Source of the DNA: Streptomyces varsoviensis
GTDB taxonomy: Bacteria > Actinomycetota > Actinomycetes > Streptomycetales > Streptomycetaceae
Direction: 5' to 3'
Assembly (NCBI RefSeq): GCF_000718635.1
Contig: NZ_JOBF01000011.1
Coordinates: 195,607-259,606, forward strand
DNA: 64,000 nucleotides
The notes beneath the pieces are model-generated. The model searched no databases and had not been told where the DNA came from. It saw only the letters and a list, made by a program, of their open reading frames with translations. The position numbers were made by a program, and so were the translations under genes. This document shows positions 42,402-50,422 of this stretch, piece by piece (within the stretch, counting starts at the first letter, position 1; each line of letters opens with the position of its first letter).

Positions 42402-42815
42402 TCAGGCGTCCCGCAGCAGCGCCGCGAGATCGCTGTCGACATCGAGGTGTTCGCCCTCGGTGCCCGCGGGCACCAACTCGTAGGAGTGCCGCAGGAAGAG
42501 GCGCAGTTCCGTCGTATCGATCTGAATCATCGCCATGCCCTCCAGGGCATGGAATTCCAGTACGGTGCGGTCCGTGCCGCACGGCCATACGTGGACATCT
42601 CCGGCGCCCACCGGCTCGTTGAGGCCGGTCGCCAGGAGCTCACGGGCAAAGGTCCAGGCCACTTCCGCGCCGTCGAGAGACGCGGTGGCCGGGAAGGCGA
42701 TGCGTACGGCGAAAGGGTCGGCGGGCTCGTACCGCAGGCCGGCGGGGATCGCCCGCTCCAGCGGTGCGGACGCGATAAGGCGGACCTGGACGGCTTGATT
42801 GATGACAGTGGACAA
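42402..42815 (-). CDS. SsgA-like sporulation/cell-division protein (SALP)
   Basis: 137 residues matching the SsgA-like family found only in morphologically complex actinomycetes: AGLRYEPADPFAVRIAF, WTFARELLATGL, VGAGDVHVWPCG and LFLRHSYELVPAGTEGEHLD. SALPs localise or control septum and spore-wall enzymes. The TTG at 42815, with GGGAG seven bases upstream, is the start that matches the family. A cytoplasmic protein. It is divergent from the sigma-factor fusion gene, with a Crp-like palindrome between them. Confidence 0.93.
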   Translation of the reverse strand: MSTVINQAVQVRLIASAPLERAIPAGLRYEPADPFAVRIAFPATASLDGAEVAWTFARELLATGLNEPVGAGDVHVWPCGTDRTVLEFHALEGMAMIQIDTTELRLFLRHSYELVPAGTEGEHLDVDSDLAALLRDA

Positions 42816-42902
42816 CGCCTGCTCCCTTGCTTTTGGTGCGGGTCCTTGTCTCTACGACCCCTTAGACGGCCGCTTCATTACGCCAGTGCACACGATTCTG
42901 AT

Positions 42903-42916
42903 GTGACCTGCGTCAC
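42903..42916. promoter_or_regulatory. Crp-like palindrome GTG-N6-GTCAC
   Basis: GTGACCTGCGTCAC is a 5-bp perfect palindrome with a 4-bp centre and fits the GTG(N)6GNCAC motif that I recall for Streptomyces Crp. It lies 87 bp upstream of the SsgA-like start and 124 bp upstream of the sigma-fusion start, followed by an AT-richer promoter-like stretch. Confidence 0.55.
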
Positions 42917-43039
42917 CCCCGTTTATTGGATGGGATATTTCCCCTTTACGCTTACGAACTCGATGCAATGCCTCCATGCCCGGGCGGACCTGTCATGCAC
43001 TCCCGCCCCCAGGAGAGGCACCGACAGGGGTGTTTCACC

Positions 43040-44755
43040 ATGACCGACGGTTCCACGACGCTGGACGCGGACGGCTACACGCGGCTGTTCGAGCAGGAGC
43101 ATCCGAGGCTCGTCGCTTACGCGCGCACTCTCACCGGCAACTCCTGGCTCGCCGAAGACCTCGTGGCCGAGGCCCACTTCCGGATCTGGCGCCGGCTGCG
43201 GGCCGGACACGTCATTGACAATGTCCCCGCGTACCTCACTACCACCGTCAGAAACCTCTCCACCGCCGTCGGTCGTGCGAACCGGGAGATTCCGCAGGAC
43301 CCGGAGGACGGTCCCGCCTGGCCCGAGGAGTCCCGGACCGCCGAGGATCCGACGCAGCGCGTCGCCTACGTCGACCTGCTGGCCAAGGTGATGGAACAAC
43401 TGCCGCGCCGCTGGGTCAAGGCCCTCTGGCTGGCCGAGGCCGAAGACCAGCCGCTGGAGGCCGTGGGCCGGCAGATCGGCGCGGGCAGCGGCGCCACGGC
43501 GGTCCTCCTGCACCGGGCCCGGGAGGGCATGCGCCAGGCGTTCCTGCGGTCCATGCCGGGCGCCCCGTCCAGGGCGTCCTGCGGGGGCCACTGGGACCGG
43601 ATGCCCGCCCACGTACGGGGCGTGGCGTCGGCCAAGCAGGCGGACGGGCTGGAGTCCCATGTCTCGGGCTGCACCGACTGCCGCGCCCGGATGGACCTCC
43701 TGATGCGGGCCAACACCAGGCTGCCCGCGCTCGTCGGTCCGGCGCTGCTGGCCCTGCTCGCGAGCGGCGCGGCGAAGTTCCTGGTGCCGCTCGCCGGCGC
43801 GGGCACGGCGGCGGCCGCCGCCGCGGGGCAGCAGAGCGGCCAGCAGGCCGGGGCGGGCGCGGCGAAGTCCGTACGGCACCTGCTGCGCGGCCGGACCGGC
43901 CCGGCCGCGGCCACGGTCGCCGGGGTCGGAGTGGTGGCCGTCGCGGGCGTCGCCGTAGCGGCGGGCATCGCCCTGACCAGCGGGAAGGGGGCTGTGCCAC
44001 AGCAGCGGGCGGCGGCTCCGGCGGCCAGCGCGGCACCGGGGCAGGGCTCTGGAGGCGGCGCGGGCGGCGGTGACGGCAGAGGCGGGGCGTCGGGCTCCGA
44101 CGGCGCTGGTGGGTCGAGTGGGTCGAGTGGATCGGATGGGTCGAAGGGGGCTGACGGCTCTGAAGGGTCGGTCTCGGGCGGTGGCGCCGACGGTGGTGCT
44201 GATGGCTTGGGAGAGGACGGGCGGGTGAGCGGTGAGGTGCGTTCGAGGCGCCCCCTGCACGCGCCGCGCAACCACGACCGCCATGGACAGACCGACCGTA
44301 CGACGACGACCCCAACCGGGCCCGCGCCCACGGGCACCGCCGTAGTGCCCCCGCCGACGTACCCCTCGGCGAGCGGTGCACCGACCGCGACACCGACCCC
44401 GACGTTGACGGGGTGGCCGACGGTGGACCCCACCTCGACGCCGACAGGGACGCCGACGCTGATCCCGACGCCGACGGAGGACCCCACCGCCGGGCCGACG
44501 GGGGACCCCACGCCGACTCTTACGCCGACGCCGACGGGAGCCCCCTCGCCGACCACCACGCCCCCGGCGACCACGGACCCGACCCCCACCGCCCCGCCGA
44601 CCACGGTGCCGCCGACCACGGGGCCGCCCACCACGCCCCCGGTCACCACGTCGCCGACGCCTACGGACCTGCCCACGCCGAGGCCCACCCCCACGCTCCA
44701 CTGCGAGTGGTTCTGGTTCGGTCATCTGAAGGTGAAGATCTGCTGGTACCAGTAG
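43040..44755 (+). CDS. ECF sigma factor fused to zinc-finger anti-sigma, membrane and stalk domains
   Basis: 571 residues. Region 2 (about 12-80: YTRLFEQEHPRLVAYARTLTGN; LAEDLVAEAHFRIWR) and region 4 (about 110-170: YVDLLAKVMEQLPRRWVKALWLAEAED; EAVGRQIGAGSGATAVLLHRAREGM) form an ECF sigma factor. Next comes a zinc-binding anti-sigma motif, H-V-S-G-C-T-D-C (Hx3CxxC) near residue 206. Then one or two membrane spans (ALVGPALLALLASGAAKFLV; ATVAGVGVVAVAGVAVAAGIAL), a Ser/Gly/Asp linker, a Pro/Thr stalk of about 150 residues and a conserved-looking end with two cysteines (HCEWFWFG...KICWYQ). ATG 43040 has AGGGG nine bases upstream. Sigma, anti-sigma and sensor parts seem joined in one chain, so activation may need proteolysis. 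The stalk DNA is repetitive. Confidence 0.85.
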   Translation: MTDGSTTLDADGYTRLFEQEHPRLVAYARTLTGNSWLAEDLVAEAHFRIWRRLRAGHVIDNVPAYLTTTVRNLSTAVGRANREIPQDPEDGPAWPEESRTAEDPTQRVAYVDLLAKVMEQLPRRWVKALWLAEAEDQPLEAVGRQIGAGSGATAVLLHRAREGMRQAFLRSMPGAPSRASCGGHWDRMPAHVRGVASAKQADGLESHVSGCTDCRARMDLLMRANTRLPALVGPALLALLASGAAKFLVPLAGAGTAAAAAAGQQSGQQAGAGAAKSVRHLLRGRTGPAAATVAGVGVVAVAGVAVAAGIALTSGKGAVPQQRAAAPAASAAPGQGSGGGAGGGDGRGGASGSDGAGGSSGSSGSDGSKGADGSEGSVSGGGADGGADGLGEDGRVSGEVRSRRPLHAPRNHDRHGQTDRTTTTPTGPAPTGTAVVPPPTYPSASGAPTATPTPTLTGWPTVDPTSTPTGTPTLIPTPTEDPTAGPTGDPTPTLTPTPTGAPSPTTTPPATTDPTPTAPPTTVPPTTGPPTTPPVTTSPTPTDLPTPRPTPTLHCEWFWFGHLKVKICWYQ

Positions 44756-44857
44756 CCGGTTGGCACCAGCGGGCAGCGCGGCGGTCCCGTCGCGCGGGCC
44801 GGCCGTGCCCGTCCGCCCATGGACGGGCACGTCAGGCGTCGGCTAGCTTCCCGGGCC

Positions 44858-45976
44858 ATGAAAGGCATGGTGAGCAGCATGGGGATGTTGAGACGTGCAG
44901 TGATCGCAGCGGTCTGTGGGGCGGCGGTGGCCGCAGGGGGCGCTGTGCCCGCCCAGGCCGCCCCTGCCAAGGGCGACGTCCGGAGCGCCGCGATACCGCT
45001 CTCCTGGCGGGCCACCCCGAGCGCTACGGACGCGCGGCTGCGCGGTCTCGCCGCCGTCAGCCGCACCGCCGCCTGGGCGGCGGGGACCAAGGGGACGGTG
45101 CTGCGGACGCTCGACGGCGGACGCCACTGGCGCGATGCCTCGCCGCGTGGCGCGGGGGAGTTGGAGTTCCGGGACATCGAGGCGTTCGACGCCCGGCATG
45201 CCGTCGCGCTGTCCATCGGCGAGGGCGCGGCCTCGCGCGTCTTCCGTACGGACGACGGCGGCGCGAACTGGACGGAGAGCTTCCGCAACACCGACCCGCG
45301 GGCCTTCTACGACTGCATGACCTTCTTCGACCGCCGCGAAGGCATCGCGCTGAGCGACCCGGTCGACGGCAAGTACCGCGTCCTCGCCACGCACGACGGC
45401 GGCCGCAACTGGCGCGTACTGCCCTCCGACGGCATGCCCCCGGCCCGGCCGGGCGAGGCCGCGTTCGCCGCGAGCGGCCAGTGCCTGACTTCCACCGGCG
45501 GCCGCGACGCGTGGATCGCCACCGGCGGCGCGACGGCCTCCCGCGTCTTCCACTCCACCGACCGGGGCCGCACCTGGACGGTCACCGAGACGCCCTTGCC
45601 CGCGGGCGACCCGGCGCGCGGGGCGTTCGCGCTCGCATTCCGGGACCGTACGCACGGCATCGTGGTCGGCGGCGACTACCGCGCCGGGCAGCCGTCCCCG
45701 CGGGCGGCGGCCGTCAGCGGCGACGCCGGCGCGACCTGGACGCCGGCCGCCCGGCCCCCGGCGGCCTACCGTTCCGGCGTGGCCTGGCTGCCGCACACCC
45801 GCGCCGTCGCGCTCGCTGTCGGCCCGACCGGCAGCGACATCACCATGGACGGCGGACGCACCTGGCACGGCTTCGACTCCGGCTCGTACGACACCGTCGA
45901 CTGCGCCCCCGACCTCGGCTGCTGGGCGGCCGGGGAGCAGGGGCGGATCGGTCGACTCGCGCTGTCGGCACGGTAG
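44858..45976 (+). CDS. Exported YCF48/BNR-like beta-propeller protein
   Basis: 372 residues with a signal peptide (MLRRAVIAAVCGAAVAAGGAVPAQA, cut after AQA) and repeated Asp-box/BNR units: TLDGGRHW, TDDGGANW, THDGGRNW, STDRGRTW, SGDAGATW and TMDGGRTW. This is the layout of YCF48/photosystem-II-assembly-like or sialidase-fold propellers, here without catalytic sialidase residues that I can identify. Several ATGs (44858, 44867, 44879) are possible; I use the first. It is probably secreted. It sits 102 bp after the sigma fusion gene, so it could be a target or partner of it. Actual function unknown. Confidence 0.85.
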   Translation: MKGMVSSMGMLRRAVIAAVCGAAVAAGGAVPAQAAPAKGDVRSAAIPLSWRATPSATDARLRGLAAVSRTAAWAAGTKGTVLRTLDGGRHWRDASPRGAGELEFRDIEAFDARHAVALSIGEGAASRVFRTDDGGANWTESFRNTDPRAFYDCMTFFDRREGIALSDPVDGKYRVLATHDGGRNWRVLPSDGMPPARPGEAAFAASGQCLTSTGGRDAWIATGGATASRVFHSTDRGRTWTVTETPLPAGDPARGAFALAFRDRTHGIVVGGDYRAGQPSPRAAAVSGDAGATWTPAARPPAAYRSGVAWLPHTRAVALAVGPTGSDITMDGGRTWHGFDSGSYDTVDCAPDLGCWAAGEQGRIGRLALSAR

Positions 45977-46000
45977 TTGGGGCGGCGCCGGCTCATCGGC

Positions 46001-46297
46001 TCACGGAAGCCGCTGCCGGTACGCGTCGAGCGCCGGAGCCGTCTTCGTCATCACGAACTGCGTGACCGCGTACTCGCACACCCCGGCCATGACGAACGGA
46101 TCGGTCGCCACGAGCTGCTCCATGACGCTCCGGTCCTCCCCGACGGCCAGAATGACGCCGCCATCACGGGGCTCCTTGCGGCCGGAGGCGAGAAAGGTGC
46201 CCGACGCGTAATGCGCGTCGAGCCAGGCGACGTGCTCCGGCAGGACGGCGTCGATGCGCTCAAGAGGCGCGGTGTAGGTCAGCTCCAGTACGAACAT
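46001..46297 (-). CDS. YciI-family protein
   Basis: 98-residue ferredoxin-fold YciI/YCII domain: MFVLELTYTAPLERIDAVLPEHVAWLDAHYASG carries the conserved His near residue 22, and SGRKEPRDGGVILA and DPFVMAGVCEYAVTQF complete the fold. The family includes small dimeric enzymes and many of unknown role. It ends 24 bp from the convergent BNR gene and lies next to an alpha/beta hydrolase on the same strand. Confidence 0.9.
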   Translation of the reverse strand: MFVLELTYTAPLERIDAVLPEHVAWLDAHYASGTFLASGRKEPRDGGVILAVGEDRSVMEQLVATDPFVMAGVCEYAVTQFVMTKTAPALDAYRQRLP

Positions 46298-46306
46298 GGG
46301 ATCACG

Positions 46307-47068
46307 CTACTGGAACGGCTCGCGGCCCGGTCGATCAAGCCCGGACCGCCCCCGACCGGGCTCGCCCCCATCCGGCCGGGCCGCGGCGTCGAGGACGAGC
46401 TCCAAGAGAGCCCCCGGCGCCTCGGCCATCACATCGTGGCCGGTGGGAAGGGTGTGCGTGTGCCATCCGGGTTCGGCGCGCACCCGCTCGTAGAAGGAGA
46501 TGAAGGGGTTCTGCGGGTTCTTCGTGAGCAGCACGTAGTCCCTGCGCGGCGCCGGGTCCGGGACCGCGGCCGGCGCCGCGCCCGAGGCAGCGGTGAGGCG
46601 GACCGGCTGGAGGAACGAGGCGAGCGGGTGCCTGGTGGTGCGGGGGTCGAAGAAGGGCGGCGGAGCGACGGACCAGCCGTCCGCGGCGGCCCCCTCGATG
46701 TACAACCGGCGCTGCACCTCGTTGCCGAGGCTCCAGCAGGAGTCCCCGTCGGACGGTACGAACGCGTCCACATACATCAGCGCGGCCACCCGGCCCGGGG
46801 CCCGACCGGCGACACCCGAGATCACCATCCCCGCGTAACTGTGGCCCACGAGAACGGCGTCCTCGATCTCCTCGGCCCTCAGCAGCGCGACCACATCCTC
46901 GATATGCGTATCGAGGTTCACCGACCCGGTCAGCAGGTGGCCCCGCTCGCCGAGGCCGGTCAGCGTCACCGCGTACGCCTCGTGACCGTGTTCCCGCAGC
47001 CGCCGGGCCAGCGGCTGGAACCACCAGCCGCCGTGCCAGGCGCCGGGTACGAGGACGAACGTCGACAT
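46307..47068 (-). CDS. Alpha/beta hydrolase
   Basis: 253 residues with the esterase/EstC-type start TFVLVPGAWHGGWWF (HGG oxyanion region), nucleophile in VGHSYAGMV near residue 77, LYVDAFVPSDG, and a terminal histidine in LPTGHDVMAEAP. The last 25 residues are Gly/Arg/Asp-rich and unlikely to be folded. ATG 47068. Members hydrolyse esters or lactones of varied substrates; nothing here fixes the substrate. It follows the SnoaL-like gene by 41 bp on the same strand, and both may be under the divergent LysR regulator. Confidence 0.9.
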   Translation of the reverse strand: MSTFVLVPGAWHGGWWFQPLARRLREHGHEAYAVTLTGLGERGHLLTGSVNLDTHIEDVVALLRAEEIEDAVLVGHSYAGMVISGVAGRAPGRVAALMYVDAFVPSDGDSCWSLGNEVQRRLYIEGAAADGWSVAPPPFFDPRTTRHPLASFLQPVRLTAASGAAPAAVPDPAPRRDYVLLTKNPQNPFISFYERVRAEPGWHTHTLPTGHDVMAEAPGALLELVLDAAARPDGGEPGRGRSGLDRPGREPFQ

Positions 47069-47109
47069 ACCGGATTCCCCTCCCGTCGTCCGCCGTCTCC
47101 TGCGTCCTC

Positions 47110-47466
47110 CTACCCTGCCTCAGGGCGGTCGAGGATGCGCAGCCAACTGCCGTCCGGCTGGCGGCGGGCGACCTGGGCTCGGCCGCCGGTGCCGTCGGAC
47201 GCTCGGGTCGAGGTGAGCGCGAGGTCGCCGTTGAACACGGTGGGCATCGGCTCCTCCAGGTCGAAGCGGGGGCGCGGGGCGAGCAGCCGTTCAAGGGCCG
47301 CGCGGATCGCCTCGCGGCCCACGGTCTGGCCGCCGGGCGGGAAGGCGAGCACGGCATCGGGCTCGTAGAGCGCCACGACCCCCTCGATGTCCCCCGCGTT
47401 CGCCCGCTCCACGAACAGCCGGGCCAGGTCCTCGGGGTAGGCGGCGGTTTCGCGTGCAGTGGTCAT
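47110..47466 (-). CDS. SnoaL-like (NTF2-fold) protein
   Basis: 118-residue cone-shaped NTF2/SnoaL-like domain: LARLFVERANAGDIEGVVALYEPDAVLAFPPGG and VGREAIRAALERLLAPRPRF, then the beta-sheet half (NGDLALTSTRASDG; QVARRQPDGSWLRI). Members are isomerases, cyclases or non-enzymatic ligand binders. ATG 47466. Divergent from the LysR gene with 170 bp between starts, the typical target position. Confidence 0.88.
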   Translation of the reverse strand: MTTARETAAYPEDLARLFVERANAGDIEGVVALYEPDAVLAFPPGGQTVGREAIRAALERLLAPRPRFDLEEPMPTVFNGDLALTSTRASDGTGGRAQVARRQPDGSWLRILDRPEAG

Positions 47467-47636
47467 GTATGTACGTCCCTTCGCGTCTGGTTCCTGCGTG
47501 TCCGGCTCGCCCGCCTCGGCGGCTTCGGGCTCACGGCCTCGTCGGGGCTCTCGGCGGCCGGCTGATACGTCAACGGTCGGTCAGCGGCGATCAGAAGTCC
47601 AAGAGCTGGATCATCTGACTACTAGAATCAGCGCTT

Positions 47637-48533
47637 ATGGAGCTGAGGCAGTTGGAGTACCTCGTGGCCGTCGTCGAAGAGGCGAGCTTCACCAAGGCCG
47701 CGGCCAGGCTGCACGTGGCGCAGCCAGGGGTGAGCGCGCAGGTCAGGCAGCTCGAACGGGAGCTGGGCCAGAGTCTGCTGGACCGCTCCGGGCGCACGGT
47801 CCGCCCGACGGAGGCCGGGGCCGCCGTCCTGCCGTACGCGCGCGCCGCGCTGGCCGCCGTCGACGGGGCGCGGCTCGTCGTCGACGAGCTCACCGGGCTG
47901 CTGCGCGGCCGCGTCGCCGTCGGGATGGTCACCTCCTGCGCGCCCCTCGGCCTGCCGGACCTGCTGGCCGACTTCCACGAGGACCACCCCGGTGTCGAGA
48001 TCAACCTCGTCGAGGACAACTCCGACCGGCTGATCGCGGCCCTCCGCGCCGGGCGGCTCGACACCGCGGTCCTCGGGCTGGCCGGCCCCACCCCGCCGGG
48101 CATCGAGACCGAAACCGTCACCGACGAGCCGATCGTAGCGGCCGTCGCCCACGGCGACCTGCTCGCCGGGCGGACCGGGCTCGCCCTCGACGCCCTGCGG
48201 GACCGCGCGCTGATCAGCCTCCCGCGCGGTACGGGCCTGCGGACCTGCCTCGACGAGGCGTGCGCCGCCGCCGGCTTCGCGCCGCGCATCGCCTTCGAGG
48301 CAGGTGACCCCAATGTCCTGGCCCAGCTCGCCGGCCGCAGCCTCGGCGTGGCGATCCTCCCCGGCTCCCTCGCCGCCTACCACCACGCGACGCTGCGCAC
48401 GGTGACCTTCGCGGACCCCGGACTCCGCGGCCGGCTGGCCCTGGCCTGGCGCGGCGAGGGGCCCGTCGGCCCGGCCGCCCGCGCCCTCATCGACCGCGCC
48501 CGCCGGACACTGGCCCCGGCCGCCCGCCCCTGA
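47637..48533 (+). CDS. LysR-family transcriptional regulator
   Basis: 298 residues: N-terminal winged helix (LRQLEYLVAVVEEASFTKAAARLHVAQPGVSAQVRQLERELG) and a periplasmic-binding-type effector domain (RVAVGMVTSCAPLGLPDLLADFHEDHPGVEINLVE; FEAGDPNVLAQLAGRSLGVAILP). ATG 47637. The 170-bp divergent region holds an imperfect dyad around TCATCTGACTACTAGAATCA just before the start. It likely controls itself and the leftward SnoaL-hydrolase-YciI genes. Effector unknown. Confidence 0.94.
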   Translation: MELRQLEYLVAVVEEASFTKAAARLHVAQPGVSAQVRQLERELGQSLLDRSGRTVRPTEAGAAVLPYARAALAAVDGARLVVDELTGLLRGRVAVGMVTSCAPLGLPDLLADFHEDHPGVEINLVEDNSDRLIAALRAGRLDTAVLGLAGPTPPGIETETVTDEPIVAAVAHGDLLAGRTGLALDALRDRALISLPRGTGLRTCLDEACAAAGFAPRIAFEAGDPNVLAQLAGRSLGVAILPGSLAAYHHATLRTVTFADPGLRGRLALAWRGEGPVGPAARALIDRARRTLAPAARP

Positions 48534-48594
48534 CGTCTCGTCGGCGACGGAGCGCCACCGCTCGGGCCCGCCCCGGACCCGGCGCGCCACGCGT

Positions 48595-49101
48595 TCAGGG
48601 GCGGCGGCGCGTCTCCACCAGGAAGCAGCCGAACTCCACCGCCCGTACGTGCACCGCCGCGACCAGCGGGTTCCCGTACAGCTCGGCCAGCCCCTGCTCG
48701 ATGGTCAGCTCGGCGCCGGTGCCCTCGGCGTCGATGAGACGGCCGCCCAGGATGGAGCCGTCGGCGGAGTAGGCGCGCAGGACGCGCCGGGTGCCGCGCA
48801 GGGAGTCGGGGAAGGCGCCGCCCGCCCAGCCGCCGCAGTCGTCGGGGTGGATGAAGACCGGCCCGACCTCGTTGTACGGGCCGGGCTCGGCGGCCGTCTC
48901 GCGCGCCCAGCGGCGCAGCGGGGCGTACGACACCAGGGCCAGCCGCTCGCCGGGGCGGCTGCGGCCCAGGCAGCAGCGCAGCGGGTTGCCGCCCGCGCCG
49001 TCCTCGGTGACGGGGCGGGGCGCGTTGCCCGCGTCGTCGCGTACGCGCAGTTCCTTCAGGGTGGACGGGGCGATGGCCCGTATCTCGTACTGATCGTTCA
49101 T
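48595..49101 (-). CDS. DUF1203 domain protein
   Basis: 168 residues that match DUF1203: YEIRAIAPSTLKELRVRDDAG, NPLRCCLGRSRPGERLALVSYAPLRRW, GPYNEVGPVFIHPDDC, and a C-terminal VHVRAVEFGCFLVETRR. No enzymatic motif is evident beyond the paired cysteines CC and the lone Cys residues. ATG 49101 (or ATG 49110) gives the family length; the 43 codons upstream are low-complexity Arg/Ser and rejected. Function unknown; it is a single gene on the minus strand. Confidence 0.85.
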   Translation of the reverse strand: MNDQYEIRAIAPSTLKELRVRDDAGNAPRPVTEDGAGGNPLRCCLGRSRPGERLALVSYAPLRRWARETAAEPGPYNEVGPVFIHPDDCGGWAGGAFPDSLRGTRRVLRAYSADGSILGGRLIDAEGTGAELTIEQGLAELYGNPLVAAVHVRAVEFGCFLVETRRRP

Positions 49102-49486
49102 GCCGTCCATGCTGCGCGCGCCCGCGCGGCGGTGCTGGCGGTTATCGGCCGGGGACCTGGCCGGTGTTTTCGGCGTATCACTGGCGCGCCGCTGGAAGGC
49201 GCGCCGACGACGCTCCGAAAACCTTGACACCCGCCCGGCCCTGGGTCAGATTCAGCCTCAGAGGTAGGACGTCCCATGTCCACGTCCCATGTGCCGGAAA
49301 ATGGGTTATCGCGGAACTCATCCACCACTCCGGAATTCCACTGCTCCTATATCCCGCCGTCCATCTCACCCGTATCCACCCTCTATCCGCCTCTATCCGC
49401 CTCTATCTGTCTCTCCCCGGTCTTATCCGTTCTCCGTCTTTTCCCCCGTATCCACCCCGTTTCCCACCGGAAAGCTGGATCCCGCG
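49102..49486. other. Intergenic, lower-GC promoter region of nan-like genes
   Basis: 385 bp without a supported gene. It contains an 11-bp direct repeat ACGTCCCATGT at 49269-49279 and 49282-49292 (13-bp period, possible operator) and a CTATCCGCCT microsatellite near 49380-49415. Confidence 0.5.
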
Positions 49487-50422
49487 ATGCGCCTGCCCAC
49501 CCCCCTGTCCGGCGTCGTCCCCCCGCTCTGCACCCCCCTGACCCCGGCCGGCGACATCGACACCGCGTCCCTCGCCGCCCTGGTCGACCGGACCGTCGGC
49601 GCCGGAGTGGACGCCGTCTTCGCGCTGGGCTCCAGCGGGGAGACCGCCTATCTGAGCGACGCGCAGCGCCGCACCGTACTCACCACCGTCCTCGCGGCGG
49701 TCGACGGCCGGGTGCCCGTCCTCGCCGGGGCCGTCGACATGACCACCGCCCGCGTCATCGACCAGGCCCGCGCGGCGGCCGCCCTCGGCGCCGACGCGCT
49801 CGTCGCCACCGCGCCCTTCTTCACCCGTACGCACCCCGCCGAGGTCGCCGGTCACTTCCGGCGCCTCCGCGACGCCGTCGACCTGCCGCTCTTCGCCTAC
49901 GACAACCCCACCGCCGTACACACCAAGCTCACCGCCGCGACGCTCCTGCCGCTCGCCGAGGACGGCACCCTCGCCGGTCTGAAGGACAGCAGCGGCGACG
50001 ACGGGGCGCTGCGCCGCTTCCTCGTCGAGTCGGGCCGTCGCGGGCTGCGCGGCCGGTTCTCGGTCCTCACCGGGTCCGAAACCACCGTCGACGGGGCCCT
50101 GTTGGCGGGTGCCGACGGTGCCGTGCCCGGGCTGGGCAACGTCGACCCGGCCGGGTACGTACGGCTCCACCGCCAGGCGCGGGCCGGGCGCTGGGGCGAG
50201 GCCGCCGGCGAACAGGACCGGCTCGCCGCCCTGTTCGCCATCACCGACGCGGGCGACCCGGCGCTGATGGGCGGCAGCTCCGCCGGGCTCGGCGCGTTCA
50301 AGGCCGCGCTGCACCTGCTCGGCGTCATCGACTGCCCGCTCACCGCCCCGCCGCAGATCCCGCTGCCGGCCTCCGCCGTCAAGACCGTGCGCCAACTCCT
50401 CGACGAGGGCGGCCTGACGTGA
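49487..50422 (+). CDS. DapA/NanA-family aldolase, probable N-acetylneuraminate lyase
   Basis: 311-residue class I aldolase (TIM barrel) of the DHDPS/NAL family. GSSGETAYLSDAQRR carries the GxxGE carboxylate-binding loop, FAYDNPTAV the catalytic tyrosine, and GLKDSSGDD the Schiff-base lysine. The family includes DapA, NanA and 2-keto-3-deoxy acid aldolases, and the sequence alone does not choose between them. The partner gene, which overlaps the stop as GTGA, encodes a NanT-like transporter, so cleavage of imported sialic acid to pyruvate and ManNAc is favoured. ATG 49487 matches the family start; longer readings are low-complexity. Confidence 0.85.
   Translation: MRLPTPLSGVVPPLCTPLTPAGDIDTASLAALVDRTVGAGVDAVFALGSSGETAYLSDAQRRTVLTTVLAAVDGRVPVLAGAVDMTTARVIDQARAAAALGADALVATAPFFTRTHPAEVAGHFRRLRDAVDLPLFAYDNPTAVHTKLTAATLLPLAEDGTLAGLKDSSGDDGALRRFLVESGRRGLRGRFSVLTGSETTVDGALLAGADGAVPGLGNVDPAGYVRLHRQARAGRWGEAAGEQDRLAALFAITDAGDPALMGGSSAGLGAFKAALHLLGVIDCPLTAPPQIPLPASAVKTVRQLLDEGGLT

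Noticed and set aside
42926..43039. Upstream ATG (42926) as the start of the sigma fusion
   Set aside because: It would place coding sequence over the promoter-like region next to the Crp-like dyad. The ECF domain begins properly just after ATG 43040.
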